From: Corynebacterium fournieri
Lineage (GTDB): Bacteria; Actinomycetota; Actinomycetes; Mycobacteriales; Mycobacteriaceae
DNA length: 64,000 bases
Assembly (NCBI RefSeq): GCF_030408775.1
Contig: NZ_CP047210.1
Span: 1,054,001-1,118,000, forward strand
Direction: 5' to 3'
Under the pieces are notes generated by a model. It was not told where the DNA came from, searched no databases, and worked only from the letters and a program-made list of their open reading frames with translations. This document shows, one piece after another, positions 1-9,748 of the stretch. Position 1 is the stretch's first letter. Every line of letters starts with the position of its first letter. A program made the position numbers and the translations under genes.

Positions 1-1
1 C

Positions 2-484
2 CTGCGCCCGTACACCAACACGGACGTGGTGGGGTGCGAGATCGGTGGCGCGACCAAGAACGTCATCGCGCTCGCTTGCGGCATGGCGGCCGGCCAGGGC
101 CTGGGCGACAACACGCTGGCCACGCTGATCACCCGTGGGCTCGCGGAGACCACCCGCCTCGGCGACGCACTGGGCGCTGACGCGCGGACCTTCGCCGGGC
201 TGGCCGGTATGGGCGACCTGGTGGCCACCTGCGCCTCGCCGCTGTCGCGCAACCGCACGTTCGGCGCCGCGCTGGGTAAAGGCGCGACCATTGACGAGGC
301 CCGCGCGGCCACCAAGGGGCAGGTGGCGGAAGGCGTGATGTCTTCGCGCAGCATCTTCCAGCTCGCGGAGGAAAACTCGGTGGAGATGCCGCTGACCCAG
401 GCGGTGTACGCGGTGTGCCACGAAGGCATGAAGGTCTCCGACGCGATCGCCGCGCTGATGGGTCGCAGCAAGAAAGCGGAGTAG
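2..484 (+). CDS. gpsA: Glycerol-3-phosphate dehydrogenase [NAD(P)+], C-terminal part (5' end outside window)
   Basis: This is the C-terminal 160 residues of a GpsA enzyme, which reduces dihydroxyacetone phosphate to sn-glycerol-3-phosphate for phospholipid synthesis in the cytoplasm. Visible family motifs are [17 protein letters not shown], containing the catalytic-domain lysine, and [20 protein letters not shown] further on. The reading frame is open from base 2, so the NAD-binding Rossmann half lies before the window. The ATG at 26 is internal and is not the start. The gene stops 21 bases before ddl on the same strand, an order typical of corynebacteria and mycobacteria. Confidence 0.95.
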   Translation: MRPYTNTDVVGCEIGGATKNVIALACGMAAGQGLGDNTLATLITRGLAETTRLGDALGADARTFAGLAGMGDLVATCASPLSRNRTFGAALGKGATIDEARAATKGQVAEGVMSSRSIFQLAEENSVEMPLTQAVYAVCHEGMKVSDAIAALMGRSKKAE

Positions 485-505
485 CGCGCGGTAGGCTGTC
501 CTCCC

Positions 506-1546
506 GTGATCCGCATTGCTGTTTTGTATGGTGGCATGTCCACCGAGCACTCCATTTCCTGCATTTCCGCCGACTCGGTCATGGCACACATGCCGAGCGA
601 GTACGAGGTGTTCCCGATCGGCATCACGCAAGACGGCGTGTGGGTTGAGGGAGTGACCAACCCGGCGGAGGATGCGGAGCTGCCCGTCGTCAAGCAGGGG
701 CGCGAAGTGGCGCTTTCCTTGAACCCGCAGCGCAGGGGAATGCTTTACGACGTTGCCACAGGCGAAACCCTCACCACCGTCGATGCCGTCTTCCCGGTGC
801 TGCACGGCAAGTACGGCGAGGACGGCACCGTGCAGGGGCTGCTGGAGCTGGCAGGCGTGCCGTACGTGGGCCCGGGTGTGCTGGCGTCGGCCTGCGGGAT
901 GGATAAGGAATACACCAAAAAGCTGGTGGCGGCCGCCGGGATTCCCATCACACGGGAAGTGATTCTGGACGGCGCCCGCGAGCTGACCGACTCCGAGCGC
1001 GAGTACCTGGGGCTGCCGGTGTTTGTGAAGCCGGCTAACGGCGGCTCGTCCATCGGCGTGTCCAAGGTGACTAGCTGGGACGCGCTGGACGCGGCGGTGC
1101 AGCTGGCGCTGGAATCCGACGGCAAGGTCATCGTCGAGGCGGAGCTGTTCGGCGACGAGGTGGAAGTCGGCGTGCTGGAGCGGCCGGACGGCACCATCGC
1201 CGCGTCCGTGCCCGCCAAGCTCAACGGCACAGAAGACTCCGCCGAGGGCTTCTACGGGTTTGAAACGAAGTACCTCGAGCACGATGTCACCGCCACGATC
1301 CCGGCGCCGTACTCCGAGGAGTTGGTTGCCAAGCTGCAGGAGATGGCGGTGACGTGCTTCAAGGCGCTGGACTGCAAGTCGCTGGCGCGGGTGGACTTTT
1401 TTGTCACGGCTGACGGTCCGGTGCTCAACGAGGTCAACACCATGCCCGGCTTCACCGCCATCTCGATGTACCCGCAGGTGTGGGCCGCGAGCGGACTGGA
1501 CTACCCGGAGCTTTTAGACACGCTGATCCGCACCGCTCTGCGCTAG
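506..1546 (+). CDS. ddl: D-alanine--D-alanine ligase
   Basis: The ATP-grasp ligase joins two D-alanines for the peptidoglycan precursor. The 346 residues match the family length. The N-terminus carries YGGMSTEHSISCIS (the GGxSxEHxVS-type motif), the middle LHGKYGEDGTVQG and FVKPANGGSSIGVSKV (ATP-binding loop), and the C-terminus VLNEVNTMPGFT with the metal-binding Glu and Asn. The start is GTG at 506. A TAGGCT -10 box at 492-497 ends 8 bases before it, so the mRNA is probably leaderless. It follows gpsA and converges with the DUF3515 gene. Confidence 0.96.
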   Translation: MIRIAVLYGGMSTEHSISCISADSVMAHMPSEYEVFPIGITQDGVWVEGVTNPAEDAELPVVKQGREVALSLNPQRRGMLYDVATGETLTTVDAVFPVLHGKYGEDGTVQGLLELAGVPYVGPGVLASACGMDKEYTKKLVAAAGIPITREVILDGARELTDSEREYLGLPVFVKPANGGSSIGVSKVTSWDALDAAVQLALESDGKVIVEAELFGDEVEVGVLERPDGTIAASVPAKLNGTEDSAEGFYGFETKYLEHDVTATIPAPYSEELVAKLQEMAVTCFKALDCKSLARVDFFVTADGPVLNEVNTMPGFTAISMYPQVWAASGLDYPELLDTLIRTALR

Positions 1547-1555
1547 TCGCGGCGT

Positions 1556-2491
1556 TTACTGCTGCGCGGTGTGCTCCGCGATCAGGTTGCTCAGGTTCGT
1601 GATCGCCTCGTTGCTCTGCGCCTGCGGCAGCGAGGCAGCTACCTGCACGTCGCGCCCCATCGCATACCAGGTCGACGCGGTGGTGCCGTTGGCCAGCTTG
1701 ACGTCTTCGAACCAGGGCACGCCGTTGACTTGGTCCAGGCGCGCGCCCGGGCCGTAGCTTTCCGGCGCAGCCACGCCGCAGCGCAACACGATGGCGTCGC
1801 GGCCCGGTGCGGACCAGGCCACGGTCTGCGGGCTTTCGGCGTCGACGCGGGAGTAGCCCTCGGCGATGGCGTCCGGGGAGGCGGCGAGCAGTCCGTCGCA
1901 CTTCGCAGAGGTGTCAGTGCCAGCGGCCTCCAGGCCAGCAAGCGGCGCGGGCTGAGTCTTCGGGGCAGGGCCGGTCAGCGCTGCGGTGTCGAGGTCGGCT
2001 ACCGGAGGGATGCCGTCGTCAAGCTGCTGCGCATCGGCGGTGACAGCGAGAACGGGGGAGCGGTCCACCAGGTACCACGTGGCCAGGGTAGAGCCGGGGG
2101 TGGCGTCGTCCACGCGCAGCCATCGCGCACCGCCGAGATCCTGCGGCTCGGCGTAGGGGGTGAACTGGGCCGGCGAGTCGACGCCGCAGCGCAGCGTGAT
2201 GCGCTCGGTGGACGAGGCCTGCCACGCGGCGGCGCCTTCGGGAGCAGGATCGGCCAGCTCGGCGCGCTTAAGGCCGGCGAGGCGGTCCGGCAGGGCGTCG
2301 AGAAGCGAAGAGCACTCCGGGGAACCCGCCTCGGGCGCGGGCAGCTGCGTCATGGCCACCGGCTGCAACGCCACCCGGTTGAAGTAGGTGCGCGCCCCCA
2401 CCAGGACGCCGAGGACGAGCAGTAACGCAAGCCCAAGGCTGATGTAGATGGTGGTGCGGTTAATCTGTGCATCGTGCGCCGTGGAACCCAT
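1556..2491 (-). CDS. Membrane-anchored protein with two tandem DUF3515-like domains
   Basis: The 311-residue protein has a short cytoplasmic N-terminus, one membrane segment (about residues 15-33) and a large exported part. The position between ddl and thiL is that of the actinobacterial DUF3515 protein, whose function is unknown. The exported part looks internally duplicated: each half has a Cys-LL start (C60, C198), an LRCGV motif (residues 100-104 and 236-240) and a TWY motif (138-140 and 274-276). The paired cysteines could form one disulfide per repeat. On the minus strand a TACACT -10 box (2505-2500) lies 8 bases before the ATG, suggesting a leaderless transcript divergent from thiL. 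Confidence 0.85.
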   Translation of the reverse strand: MGSTAHDAQINRTTIYISLGLALLLVLGVLVGARTYFNRVALQPVAMTQLPAPEAGSPECSSLLDALPDRLAGLKRAELADPAPEGAAAWQASSTERITLRCGVDSPAQFTPYAEPQDLGGARWLRVDDATPGSTLATWYLVDRSPVLAVTADAQQLDDGIPPVADLDTAALTGPAPKTQPAPLAGLEAAGTDTSAKCDGLLAASPDAIAEGYSRVDAESPQTVAWSAPGRDAIVLRCGVAAPESYGPGARLDQVNGVPWFEDVKLANGTTASTWYAMGRDVQVAASLPQAQSNEAITNLSNLIAEHTAQQ

Positions 2492-2525
2492 GGCGGCAAA
2501 GTGTAGTGAAAGGGCTCACCACGAC

Positions 2526-3488
2526 GTGATCGAGACAGGCTTTCCCACCGGAGGTCCGACGCTGGGGGAACTCGGCGAGCGCGACGTCATCTCGCTGATC
2601 CGCGCCCAGGCGCCGTCCGCGCTCAACGGCGACGACGCAGCCGTGCTGGCGCAGTCCGCGCCGAACTCGCGGGTGGTGGCCAGCACCGACATGCTGGTCC
2701 AGGGCCGCCATTTCACGGAGCAGACAACCACGCCGTACTTTTTGGGCCGGAAGGCGGCTGTGCAGAACTTCGCGGACATCGAGGCGATGGGGGCGCGCCC
2801 GATCGCGGCGCTGATGGCCGTGTCCGCCCCCGCAGACATGCCCGCCCGGGTGCTCGAGGAGCTCGCCCGGGGCGTGGGCGAAATGGCCGCGGACTACGCC
2901 TGCGAGCTCGTCGGTGGCGACGTCACCGCGGGCGAATACCTGGTGGTTACCGTCACGGCGATCGGCGCGCTCGGCGGCAACCGCCCGCCGCTGACACTGG
3001 ACGGCGCGCGCCCGGGCCAACGCGTGGTCGCCCACGGCCGCATCGGCTACTCCGCCGCCGGTCTCGCTCTCTTGCAGGCCGGGGTGGAGATTCCGGGCGA
3101 GCTCGAGCCGCTCGTCCACGCGCACCAGGTGCCGGAGCTGACCCCGGGGCGCGGGGTGGTGGCGCGCGCGGCGAAGGCGTGCTCCATGACGGACAACTCG
3201 GACGGTCTCATCCGCGATCTGTCGCAGCTCGCGGAGGCGTCCGGCGTCGGCATCGAACTGGCCTCCAACGCGTTGTCGCCGGATGCGCTGCTTGTTGCCG
3301 CAGGCGAGCTGCTCGGCGTGGATCCGTGGGACTGGGTGCTCGGCGGTGGGGAGGACCACACGCTCGTGGGCACCACGGAGGGCTCGGCGCCGGTGGGGTT
3401 CCGGTCCATCGGCAAAGTCTCGCGCAAGCCGGGCGTGCGCATCGACGGCGCCGCGCCCGCCACGACACATGGATGGGAGAGCTTTTGA
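2526..3488 (+). CDS. thiL: Thiamine-monophosphate kinase
   Basis: ThiL phosphorylates thiamine monophosphate to thiamine diphosphate. The protein belongs to the AIR-synthase-like fold: [14 protein letters not shown] opens it, NGDDAAVL and [11 protein letters not shown] bind Mg/ATP, and [12 protein letters not shown] and [10 protein letters not shown] follow. I chose GTG at 2526 because GAAAGGG lies about 11 bases upstream and the resulting 321 residues fit the family. An in-frame ATG at 2490 is possible but would overlap the divergent DUF3515 start. The stop shares one base with the ung start, so the two are probably co-transcribed. Confidence 0.93.
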   Translation: MIETGFPTGGPTLGELGERDVISLIRAQAPSALNGDDAAVLAQSAPNSRVVASTDMLVQGRHFTEQTTTPYFLGRKAAVQNFADIEAMGARPIAALMAVSAPADMPARVLEELARGVGEMAADYACELVGGDVTAGEYLVVTVTAIGALGGNRPPLTLDGARPGQRVVAHGRIGYSAAGLALLQAGVEIPGELEPLVHAHQVPELTPGRGVVARAAKACSMTDNSDGLIRDLSQLAEASGVGIELASNALSPDALLVAAGELLGVDPWDWVLGGGEDHTLVGTTEGSAPVGFRSIGKVSRKPGVRIDGAAPATTHGWESF

Positions 3489-4129
3489 TGCTTCCGGTGC
3501 ACGAATCCTGGCAAGAGCCGCTGGCCGCGGTGGAAGACAAGATCCACGCGATGGGGGATTTCCTGCGTAAAGAGGGCGACTACCTGCCGCGCGGCCACGA
3601 CATCTTGCGCGCCTTTGCAGACCCGTTCGATGCCGTGCGGGTGCTCATTGTCGGCCAAGACCCATACCCCACACCCGGCCACCCGATGGGCTTGGCGTTC
3701 TCCACCCAGCCCGGGGTGGCGCCGCCGCGTTCGCTGGTGAACATCTACAAAGAACTGCAGGCGGACCTGGGCGTCCCGCCGCGCGCGGACGGGGACTTGA
3801 GCTCCTGGTCGAGGCAGGGGATCCTCCTGCTCAACAGAGTGCTCACCGTTCGCCCGGGCAAGCCCGCATCGCACCGCGGCAAGGGGTGGGAGGACATCAC
3901 GCAGGCCGCGATTGAGGCGCTCGTGCTTCGCGACGCTCCGCTGGTGGCCATCCTCTGGGGCCGCGATGCCCAGTCGGCGGCGAAGTTCCTCGGAGATACT
4001 CCGCGCATCGAATCGCCGCACCCCTCGCCACTGTCGGCGTCGCGGGGATTTTTCGGCTCCCGGCCGTTTTCGCGCGCGAACGAGGCGCTGGAAGCAATGG
4101 GTGCTCAGCCGGTGGACTGGGCGCTCTAA
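3488..4129 (+). CDS. ung: Uracil-DNA glycosylase, family 1
   Basis: Ung removes uracil from DNA and starts base excision repair. The 213-residue protein shows the actinobacterial active-site form [36 protein letters not shown] and the DNA-binding [18 protein letters not shown] loop. The ATG at 3488 is preceded by GGGAG about 8 bases upstream and overlaps the thiL stop (TGATG), which fits translational coupling. GQDPYP instead of GQDPYH is normal in actinobacteria rather than a defect. Confidence 0.96.
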   Translation: MLPVHESWQEPLAAVEDKIHAMGDFLRKEGDYLPRGHDILRAFADPFDAVRVLIVGQDPYPTPGHPMGLAFSTQPGVAPPRSLVNIYKELQADLGVPPRADGDLSSWSRQGILLLNRVLTVRPGKPASHRGKGWEDITQAAIEALVLRDAPLVAILWGRDAQSAAKFLGDTPRIESPHPSPLSASRGFFGSRPFSRANEALEAMGAQPVDWAL

Positions 4130-4153
4130 GCAGAACCTGTAAACTCTCTCAGC

Positions 4154-5686
4154 ATGTCTGCATCCCCGCTTTCCGACGGCGCACGCCTGCTCGCATGGGC
4201 ACAGCACGCCTCGGGCGAGCTGGACCGCAACCGCGCCCAGATCAACGAGCTCAACGTCTTCCCCGTCCCCGACGCGGACACCGGCTCGAACATGGCGCAC
4301 ACCATGGCCGCCGCCGTGGAGGAGGCCGCCGCGCTGCCTGCGGGCGCGAGCCTGACCGAGGTGGCCGAGGCCTTAGCCGTCGGCGCGGTGCGCGGCGCGC
4401 GCGGCAACTCCGGCGTCGTGCTCTCCCAAATTATGCGCGGTTTCGCGCAGGCGGCCCAGCACGGTGCGACAGAGGGCGAGATGCTGGCCGTCGCGCTGAA
4501 CGACGCTGTCGAGTTTGTCAGCCGCGCGATTTCGGAGCCGGTGGAAGGCACCATTATCTCCGTGCTGCGGGCCGCCGCCGAGGCCGCGCAGCCGCACGCG
4601 AAACACCCGCTTCACCGCGTCGTTTCCGCCGCCACCGCAGCCGCCCGCGAGGCGCTGCAGGTGACCCGGACGCAACTGCCGGAGCTTCGCCAGGCCGGAG
4701 TGGTGGACGCAGGCGGCGCAGGACTCGTTGTGGTGCTGGAGAGTCTGGCGGACGCGGCGGCCGGGCAGGGGATCCCGGAGGACGCAGTCAAGCAAGTGCC
4801 CGAAGGCCACGGGGCTGCAGGCGAGCTGGAAGTCATGTTCACCTTCCGCGGCGACCTGGACGCGCTCAAGGCCCAGCTGAGCGAGCTGGGCGACAGCTTG
4901 ATCGTCGCGCCCTTGAACGAGGGTGAGGGCAAAGTCCACATCCACTCGCGCGAAGCCGGCCACGTCATTGAGACGGCGTACGCCGCCGGCGGCGTCAGCG
5001 ACCTGCGCCTGGAGGTGCTGCCCGGCAGCGCGGCGGCGGGGGAGCCGGAGCGCCTCATCATCGCGGTCACCCCGCCGGGGTCCGTGACCTCCCTCTACGC
5101 CGCCTCAGGCGCGGTGACGGTAGCGCCGGGGCCGAACGTGGCGGCGGCGATGCTCGACGCGATCACCCGCTCCGGCAGCGACGAAGTGATCGTGCTGCCC
5201 AACGGCCAGCTCAGCAACGCCGAACTCGCCGAGGTGGAGCACGCCGCCCGCGCTGTGGAGCAGTCCATCACCATCCTGCCGACCGTGCGTTTGGTCTCCG
5301 GCATCGCGGCGCTGTCGGTGCACGATCCCGCGCAGCCGCTGGCCACCGCTGCCTTCACCATGTCCGAGGCTGCCGGCGAGATGCGCACCGCGCTGGCGTT
5401 TCGCGCCGAAAAGGGCGCGCTGACCCAGGGCGGGGCGGTGGCCAAGGGCGATGTGGTGGTCACCGCGCGCGGAGAGACGCTGCTCATCGCGGACGAGCCC
5501 ATGGACGCGGTCGTGCGGGCCTGCCGCCGGCTGCTCGAGCACGGCGGGGAACAGGTGAGCATCCTTTTCGACCCCGGCGAGCTGGACGCGGAGGCGCTCG
5601 AGGCACTCGCGGGGACCCTGGGGGTGGACGTGATGGTCTATCCTGCGGACGGACTGCAAGCCTGCGCGGAGATAGGGGTGGAGTAG
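4154..5686 (+). CDS. DAK2/DegV-associated kinase-like protein (FakA/YloV family)
   Basis: The 510-residue protein begins with a DhaL-type nucleotide-binding domain (about residues 1-200) with NVFPVPDADTGSNM and VRGARGNSGVVLSQ, followed by the conserved middle and C-terminal parts of the YloV/FakA family. In Firmicutes FakA is the ATP-binding subunit of fatty acid kinase and works with a FakB lipid carrier; no FakB-like gene is in this window, so the role here is inferred from family only. A TAAACT -10 box (4140-4145) lies 8 bases before the ATG. The stop abuts the recG ATG directly. Confidence 0.85.
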   Translation: MSASPLSDGARLLAWAQHASGELDRNRAQINELNVFPVPDADTGSNMAHTMAAAVEEAAALPAGASLTEVAEALAVGAVRGARGNSGVVLSQIMRGFAQAAQHGATEGEMLAVALNDAVEFVSRAISEPVEGTIISVLRAAAEAAQPHAKHPLHRVVSAATAAAREALQVTRTQLPELRQAGVVDAGGAGLVVVLESLADAAAGQGIPEDAVKQVPEGHGAAGELEVMFTFRGDLDALKAQLSELGDSLIVAPLNEGEGKVHIHSREAGHVIETAYAAGGVSDLRLEVLPGSAAAGEPERLIIAVTPPGSVTSLYAASGAVTVAPGPNVAAAMLDAITRSGSDEVIVLPNGQLSNAELAEVEHAARAVEQSITILPTVRLVSGIAALSVHDPAQPLATAAFTMSEAAGEMRTALAFRAEKGALTQGGAVAKGDVVVTARGETLLIADEPMDAVVRACRRLLEHGGEQVSILFDPGELDAEALEALAGTLGVDVMVYPADGLQACAEIGVE

Positions 5687-7789
5687 ATGCTGGGTTTCGA
5701 GGACACCCGCCCGCTCAACCTGGTCATTCCGCTGAAGCAGGCGAAGGCGATAGGCAAGCACCTCGACATCCACACCTGCGGCGAGCTGCTGAGGCACTAC
5801 CCGCGGCGCTACCTGCACTACGGCACGGGCGCAGATCTGGCGGGCGTGCAGCCCGGCGACACCCTCAACGTCATCGGCACCGTCACAGCCACGCAGCAGT
5901 ACCGCAACGACAAGCAGCCGAAGCGGCCCATCTATAAGGTCCACGTCGACGACGGCCGCCAGGTATTCCTGGCCACCTTCTTCGGCTCCCACTACGCCCA
6001 GCGCGTGCTCAAAGAGGGCAGGCGCGTGATGCTCACGGGCAAATACGACGTCTTTCGCAACCAGCCACAGCTGACGCACCCGGACTTCGTGCTGCTGGAC
6101 GGCCCGACGCAAGCCACCGGCTCCCTGAAGCAGCTCGGCCACTTCGGCGACATTGAGCAGATCATGAGCGGGCGCGAGTGGCTGCCGCTCTACCCGGCGG
6201 TGAAAAACGTTAGCACCTGGACCATCATGGGCGCGGTGCACAAGGTGCTGCAGACACTGCCGCCTATCGACGAGCCTCTCGGCTTTACCCCCATCGGTTT
6301 TCTCCCGCTCAACTCGGCGGTGCACCAGATCCACGAGCCGGGGCCGGAGGGGCCGGAGCGCGCGCTGCAGCGCCTGAAGTACGACGAGGCGCTGTCGGTG
6401 GCGCTGGCCATGGGCGTGCGCCGCGCAGACGCACAGGCGCGTTCGGCGACGGCCCTGCCACGGGTGGTGGGACGGGACCAAGACCTGTTGGTTTCGCGCC
6501 TGCCGTTCCCGCTGACCGCAGGGCAAGACCAAGTGGTGGCCGACATCACGCGCGATATGGCGCAGACCGTGCCCATGAGCCGGCTGCTGCAGGGCGAGGT
6601 GGGCTCAGGCAAAACCATCGTGGCGCTGATTGCCATGCTGCAGGCGGTGGACAACGGCGCGCAGTGCGCCTTCCTCGCCCCGACGGAGGTGCTGGTGTTG
6701 CAGCACGCGCGCTCCATGACCCGCGTGCTCATGAACGCGGGGCTGCCCACGCGGGTGGTGGCGCTGACCGGATCCATGACCGCAGCGCAGAAGCAGGAGG
6801 CGCTGCTCAAGATCGTCTCCGGCGAAGCCGACATCGTGGTGGGCACCCACGCGCTGATCCAGGACGGCGTGGAGTTTTTCCAGTTGGGGCTAGTGGTGGT
6901 GGACGAGCAGCACCGCTTCGGGGTGGAGCAGCGCGACGCGCTGCGCGCAAAAGCGGGGCAGACCACGCCGCATCTTCTGGTGATGACGGCGACACCCATC
7001 CCGCGCACGATCGCCATGACCGTGTTCGGCGATCTGGCCGTCTCCACCCTCCGCGAGCTGCCGGGCGGGCGCAAACCGATCCAGTCCGCCGTGGTGCCGG
7101 AATTCAAGCCGCGCTGGGTCGCACGGGCGTGGGAGAAAATCCGGGAGGATGTCGCCGCGGGCCACCAGGCCTACGTGGTGTGCCCCCGCATCGAAGGTGA
7201 AGGCGGCGTGCTCGAAGTCTTCGCCGAATTGTCCGCCACAGAGTTTGAGGACCTCAACGTGGCCGTCCTGCACGGGCGGATGAAAGGCGAGGAGAAAGAC
7301 GAGGTGATGGCGGATTTCGCCGCCGGCGGGGTGGACGTGCTCGTTTCCACCACCGTGATCGAGGTCGGTGTGGACGTGCCCAACGCGACGGTGATGATGG
7401 TGCGCGAATCCGAGCACTTCGGCGTCTCCCAGCTGCACCAGCTGCGCGGTCGCGTGGGCCGCGGCGGCAACCAATCACTGTGCCTGTTTCACACGCTGGC
7501 GGAGGAAGGCACCCCGTCGTTCAAGAGAGTGTCCCAGGTCGCCGCGACCACTGACGGCTTCGCCTTGGCGGAGCTCGACCTTTTAAATCGCCGCGAGGGT
7601 GACGTTTTGGGCCGGCAGCAGTCGGGCAGGCACCGTACCTTGAAGCTGCTCAACCTGGTGGAGGACTTCGAGCTGGTTCGCCGCGCCTACGACGACGCCG
7701 AGCGGCTGGTGGCGGACAACCTCGAATACGCGCGTGCAGCAACCTCGCACTTCGTTGCCGAGGACTTCGAGTATTTGGACAAGAGCTAG
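5687..7789 (+). CDS. recG: ATP-dependent DNA helicase RecG
   Basis: RecG remodels stalled replication forks and Holliday junctions. The 700-residue protein has the N-terminal OB-fold wedge domain (about residues 60-150), Walker A LLQGEVGSGKTIVAL, the DEQH-box VVVDEQHRFGVEQR, MTATPIPRT, and the C-terminal helicase half with VEVGVDVPNATVMMV and QLRGRVGRG. It starts at the base after the upstream FakA-like stop, so both are likely on one transcript. Confidence 0.97.
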   Translation: MLGFEDTRPLNLVIPLKQAKAIGKHLDIHTCGELLRHYPRRYLHYGTGADLAGVQPGDTLNVIGTVTATQQYRNDKQPKRPIYKVHVDDGRQVFLATFFGSHYAQRVLKEGRRVMLTGKYDVFRNQPQLTHPDFVLLDGPTQATGSLKQLGHFGDIEQIMSGREWLPLYPAVKNVSTWTIMGAVHKVLQTLPPIDEPLGFTPIGFLPLNSAVHQIHEPGPEGPERALQRLKYDEALSVALAMGVRRADAQARSATALPRVVGRDQDLLVSRLPFPLTAGQDQVVADITRDMAQTVPMSRLLQGEVGSGKTIVALIAMLQAVDNGAQCAFLAPTEVLVLQHARSMTRVLMNAGLPTRVVALTGSMTAAQKQEALLKIVSGEADIVVGTHALIQDGVEFFQLGLVVVDEQHRFGVEQRDALRAKAGQTTPHLLVMTATPIPRTIAMTVFGDLAVSTLRELPGGRKPIQSAVVPEFKPRWVARAWEKIREDVAAGHQAYVVCPRIEGEGGVLEVFAELSATEFEDLNVAVLHGRMKGEEKDEVMADFAAGGVDVLVSTTVIEVGVDVPNATVMMVRESEHFGVSQLHQLRGRVGRGGNQSLCLFHTLAEEGTPSFKRVSQVAATTDGFALAELDLLNRREGDVLGRQQSGRHRTLKLLNLVEDFELVRRAYDDAERLVADNLEYARAATSHFVAEDFEYLDKS

Positions 7790-7807
7790 CGCGTTAGAGT
7801 TGTCCGC

Positions 7808-8386
7808 ATGAACCGCATCATTTCCGGCGAGGCCCGCGGCCGCAAGATCAAGGTGCCGCCAGAGGGCACGCGCCCCACGTCCGATCGCGCCCGCGAAGGC
7901 CTGTTTTCTTCCCTCCAGGTCCGTTTCGGCTTCGTGGACATGAACGTGCTGGACTTGTTCGCCGGTTCCGGCGCACTCGGGCTTGAGGCCGCCTCCCGCG
8001 GCGCGGCAGAGGTGGTGCTGGTGGAAAGCAACCCGGCTGCTGTCCGCGTCATCGAGTACAACGCCAACGTGGTCGGCCACCCCAACACCGTCATCGAGCC
8101 GGTGAAGGCGTCGACGTACCTCGCCCGCGCCCCGCGCAACCACTTCGACATCGTGCTCGCGGACCCGCCGTACGAGCTCGCAGATGAGGCTGTCGCTGAA
8201 ATGGTCGAGGCGCTCAAGCCCACACTCCGCCACGGCGCAGTGGTCGTCGTGGAGCGCCACCGCGAGAGCCCTGAGACCGCGTGGCCGAAAGAATTCACGC
8301 CCACGGGCCAGAAGCTGAAAAAGCGCCTGTACGGCATCGCGCGCATGGACATGGCCGTATACGAAGACCCAGAGGTGGAGGACTAG
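7808..8386 (+). CDS. rsmD: 16S rRNA (guanine(966)-N(2))-methyltransferase
   Basis: RsmD methylates G966 of 16S rRNA using S-adenosylmethionine. The 192-residue protein starts RIISGEARGRKIKVP, has the SAM loop DLFAGSGALGLEAASRGA and the catalytic motif VLADPPYEL. A TAGAGT -10 box at 7795-7800 lies 7 bases before the ATG. The next gene, coaD, begins at the base after the stop; rsmD-coaD is a very common bacterial pair. Confidence 0.96.
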   Translation: MNRIISGEARGRKIKVPPEGTRPTSDRAREGLFSSLQVRFGFVDMNVLDLFAGSGALGLEAASRGAAEVVLVESNPAAVRVIEYNANVVGHPNTVIEPVKASTYLARAPRNHFDIVLADPPYELADEAVAEMVEALKPTLRHGAVVVVERHRESPETAWPKEFTPTGQKLKKRLYGIARMDMAVYEDPEVED

Positions 8387-8863
8387 ATGACTACTGCAGT
8401 GTGCCCCGGCTCTTTCGACCCGATCACCAACGGGCATTTGGACATTGTCACCCGGGCCTCGCGCCACTTCGACGAGGTGGTGGTGCTGGTCACCGGCAAC
8501 CCGACGAAGACGTCCGGGCTGTTCTCTGTTGATGAGCGCGTTGACCTGATCCGCCGGGCCACCGGGCACTTGCCCGGCGTCCGCGTGGATAGCTGGGGCG
8601 GGTTGCTGGTGGACTACACCTCGGCACACCACATCACCGCGCTGGTCAAGGGCCTGCGTTCCTCGCTCGATTACGAGTACGAGCTGCCCATGGCGCAGAT
8701 GAACCGCCGCCTGACCGGCGTGGACACGTACTTTCTGCTCACCGACGAAAAATACGGCTACATCTCTTCCTCGCTGACCAAAGAAGTGGCCAAGTTCGGC
8801 GGCGACGTCACAGGTTTGGTGCCGGACATCGTGCGCGAGGCGATGCAGGAGAAGTTCCGCTAG
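8387..8863 (+). CDS. coaD: Phosphopantetheine adenylyltransferase
   Basis: CoaD adenylylates 4'-phosphopantetheine in coenzyme A synthesis. The 158-residue protein carries the nucleotidyltransferase motif CPGSFDPITNGHLDIV and the C-terminal SSSLTKEVAKFGGDV. The ATG directly follows the rsmD stop. The stop overlaps the GTG of the downstream exporter gene by one base, making a tight rsmD-coaD-exporter unit. Confidence 0.97.
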   Translation: MTTAVCPGSFDPITNGHLDIVTRASRHFDEVVVLVTGNPTKTSGLFSVDERVDLIRRATGHLPGVRVDSWGGLLVDYTSAHHITALVKGLRSSLDYEYELPMAQMNRRLTGVDTYFLLTDEKYGYISSSLTKEVAKFGGDVTGLVPDIVREAMQEKFR

Positions 8864-9600
8864 TGCTCGTCGTCTGCGGCGTCGGCATCGCCGTGGCGGT
8901 GGGCGCGGCCCTGCAACGCATCTCAGGGATGGGCGTGGGGCTGATCGCCGCGCCGGTGCTCTCGCTGTTGCTCGGGCCTGTCGACGGCGTGCTGCTGGTC
9001 AACCTGCTCGCCGTAATCAACGCGGCGACGAACACATGGGGCATGCGCGCCGACGTGGACTGGAGAAAGTTCGCGCCGATTGCGGCAGCGCTTCTTGCCG
9101 GCGTGCTTCCCGGCGCCTGGGTGGTGGCCCACGCGCCGACCAACATCCTCCTCGTCACAGTCGGGGCTCTGCTGCTGCTTGCCTTGTCGGTGGTGACGCT
9201 GGGCAAACGCTACGTACCTCGCGTCCAAGGGGTAGTGCCGGCGGCGGTTTCTGGCGTGGTCGGCGGGTTCATGAACACCTTGGCCGGCGTCGCGGGGCCG
9301 GCCATTACGGTCTACGCGGAGGCTGCGAGGTGGCCGCAGCGCGTCTATGCAGCGACGTTGCAGCCGATCTTCCTCGTCGCCGGGACGCTGTCGTTTACCG
9401 TCAAGCACTTCACCGGCGCGGCGGACGTGTCCGCAATCGAGGCTGAGCTGTGGGTTGCCACCCTCGCCGCGTTGGCGGTGGGCATTGCGCTGGGCAAGCG
9501 GCTAGCACCGCGGGTGCCGGCGACAACCGCGCACACAATAGCGCTGGGCTTAGCTTTCGCCGGCGGGGCCACGACCCTCGCGCGCGGGCTATTGGCTTAG
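8863..9600 (+). CDS. TauE/SafE-family membrane exporter
   Basis: The 245-residue protein is almost entirely hydrophobic with seven to eight predicted membrane segments and glycine-rich loops such as NTLAGVAGPAITVY, characteristic of the TauE/SafE (DUF81) sulfite/organosulfur exporter family. The substrate cannot be read from sequence. The GTG start overlaps the coaD stop by one base, so expression is probably coupled to coaD. It converges with the amino acid ABC transporter genes. Confidence 0.8.
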   Translation: MLVVCGVGIAVAVGAALQRISGMGVGLIAAPVLSLLLGPVDGVLLVNLLAVINAATNTWGMRADVDWRKFAPIAAALLAGVLPGAWVVAHAPTNILLVTVGALLLLALSVVTLGKRYVPRVQGVVPAAVSGVVGGFMNTLAGVAGPAITVYAEAARWPQRVYAATLQPIFLVAGTLSFTVKHFTGAADVSAIEAELWVATLAALAVGIALGKRLAPRVPATTAHTIALGLAFAGGATTLARGLLA

Positions 9601-9676
9601 CGCCGGTGGCGTAGGTTGGCCTCGTAAAAGTTGACGACCAGGTTATTTCCGCGGTCCGTTTGCCCAGGTCGAGTTT

Positions 9677-9709
9677 CGGCCGCGTCAGATTTTACGAGCG
9701 GCCGGTTTT
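9677..9709 (+). terminator. Putative terminator after the TauE-family gene
   Basis: CGGCCG (9677-9682) pairs with CGGCCG (9699-9704) and is followed by G and TTTT. It lies in the gap between two convergent units. The stem is short, so the call is modest. Confidence 0.4.
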
Positions 9710-9748
9710 GACCCGCGCCGAGAATGCCGGTGCCAGGCGAAAACCTGA

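Noticed and set aside
2460-3470. A 336-codon frame antisense to thiL
   Set aside because: No motifs, and it overlaps the clear ThiL domain over its whole length.
3650-3700. GQDPYP in Ung read as loss of the catalytic GQDPYH histidine
   Set aside because: Proline at this place is the normal actinobacterial form; the other active-site motifs are intact.
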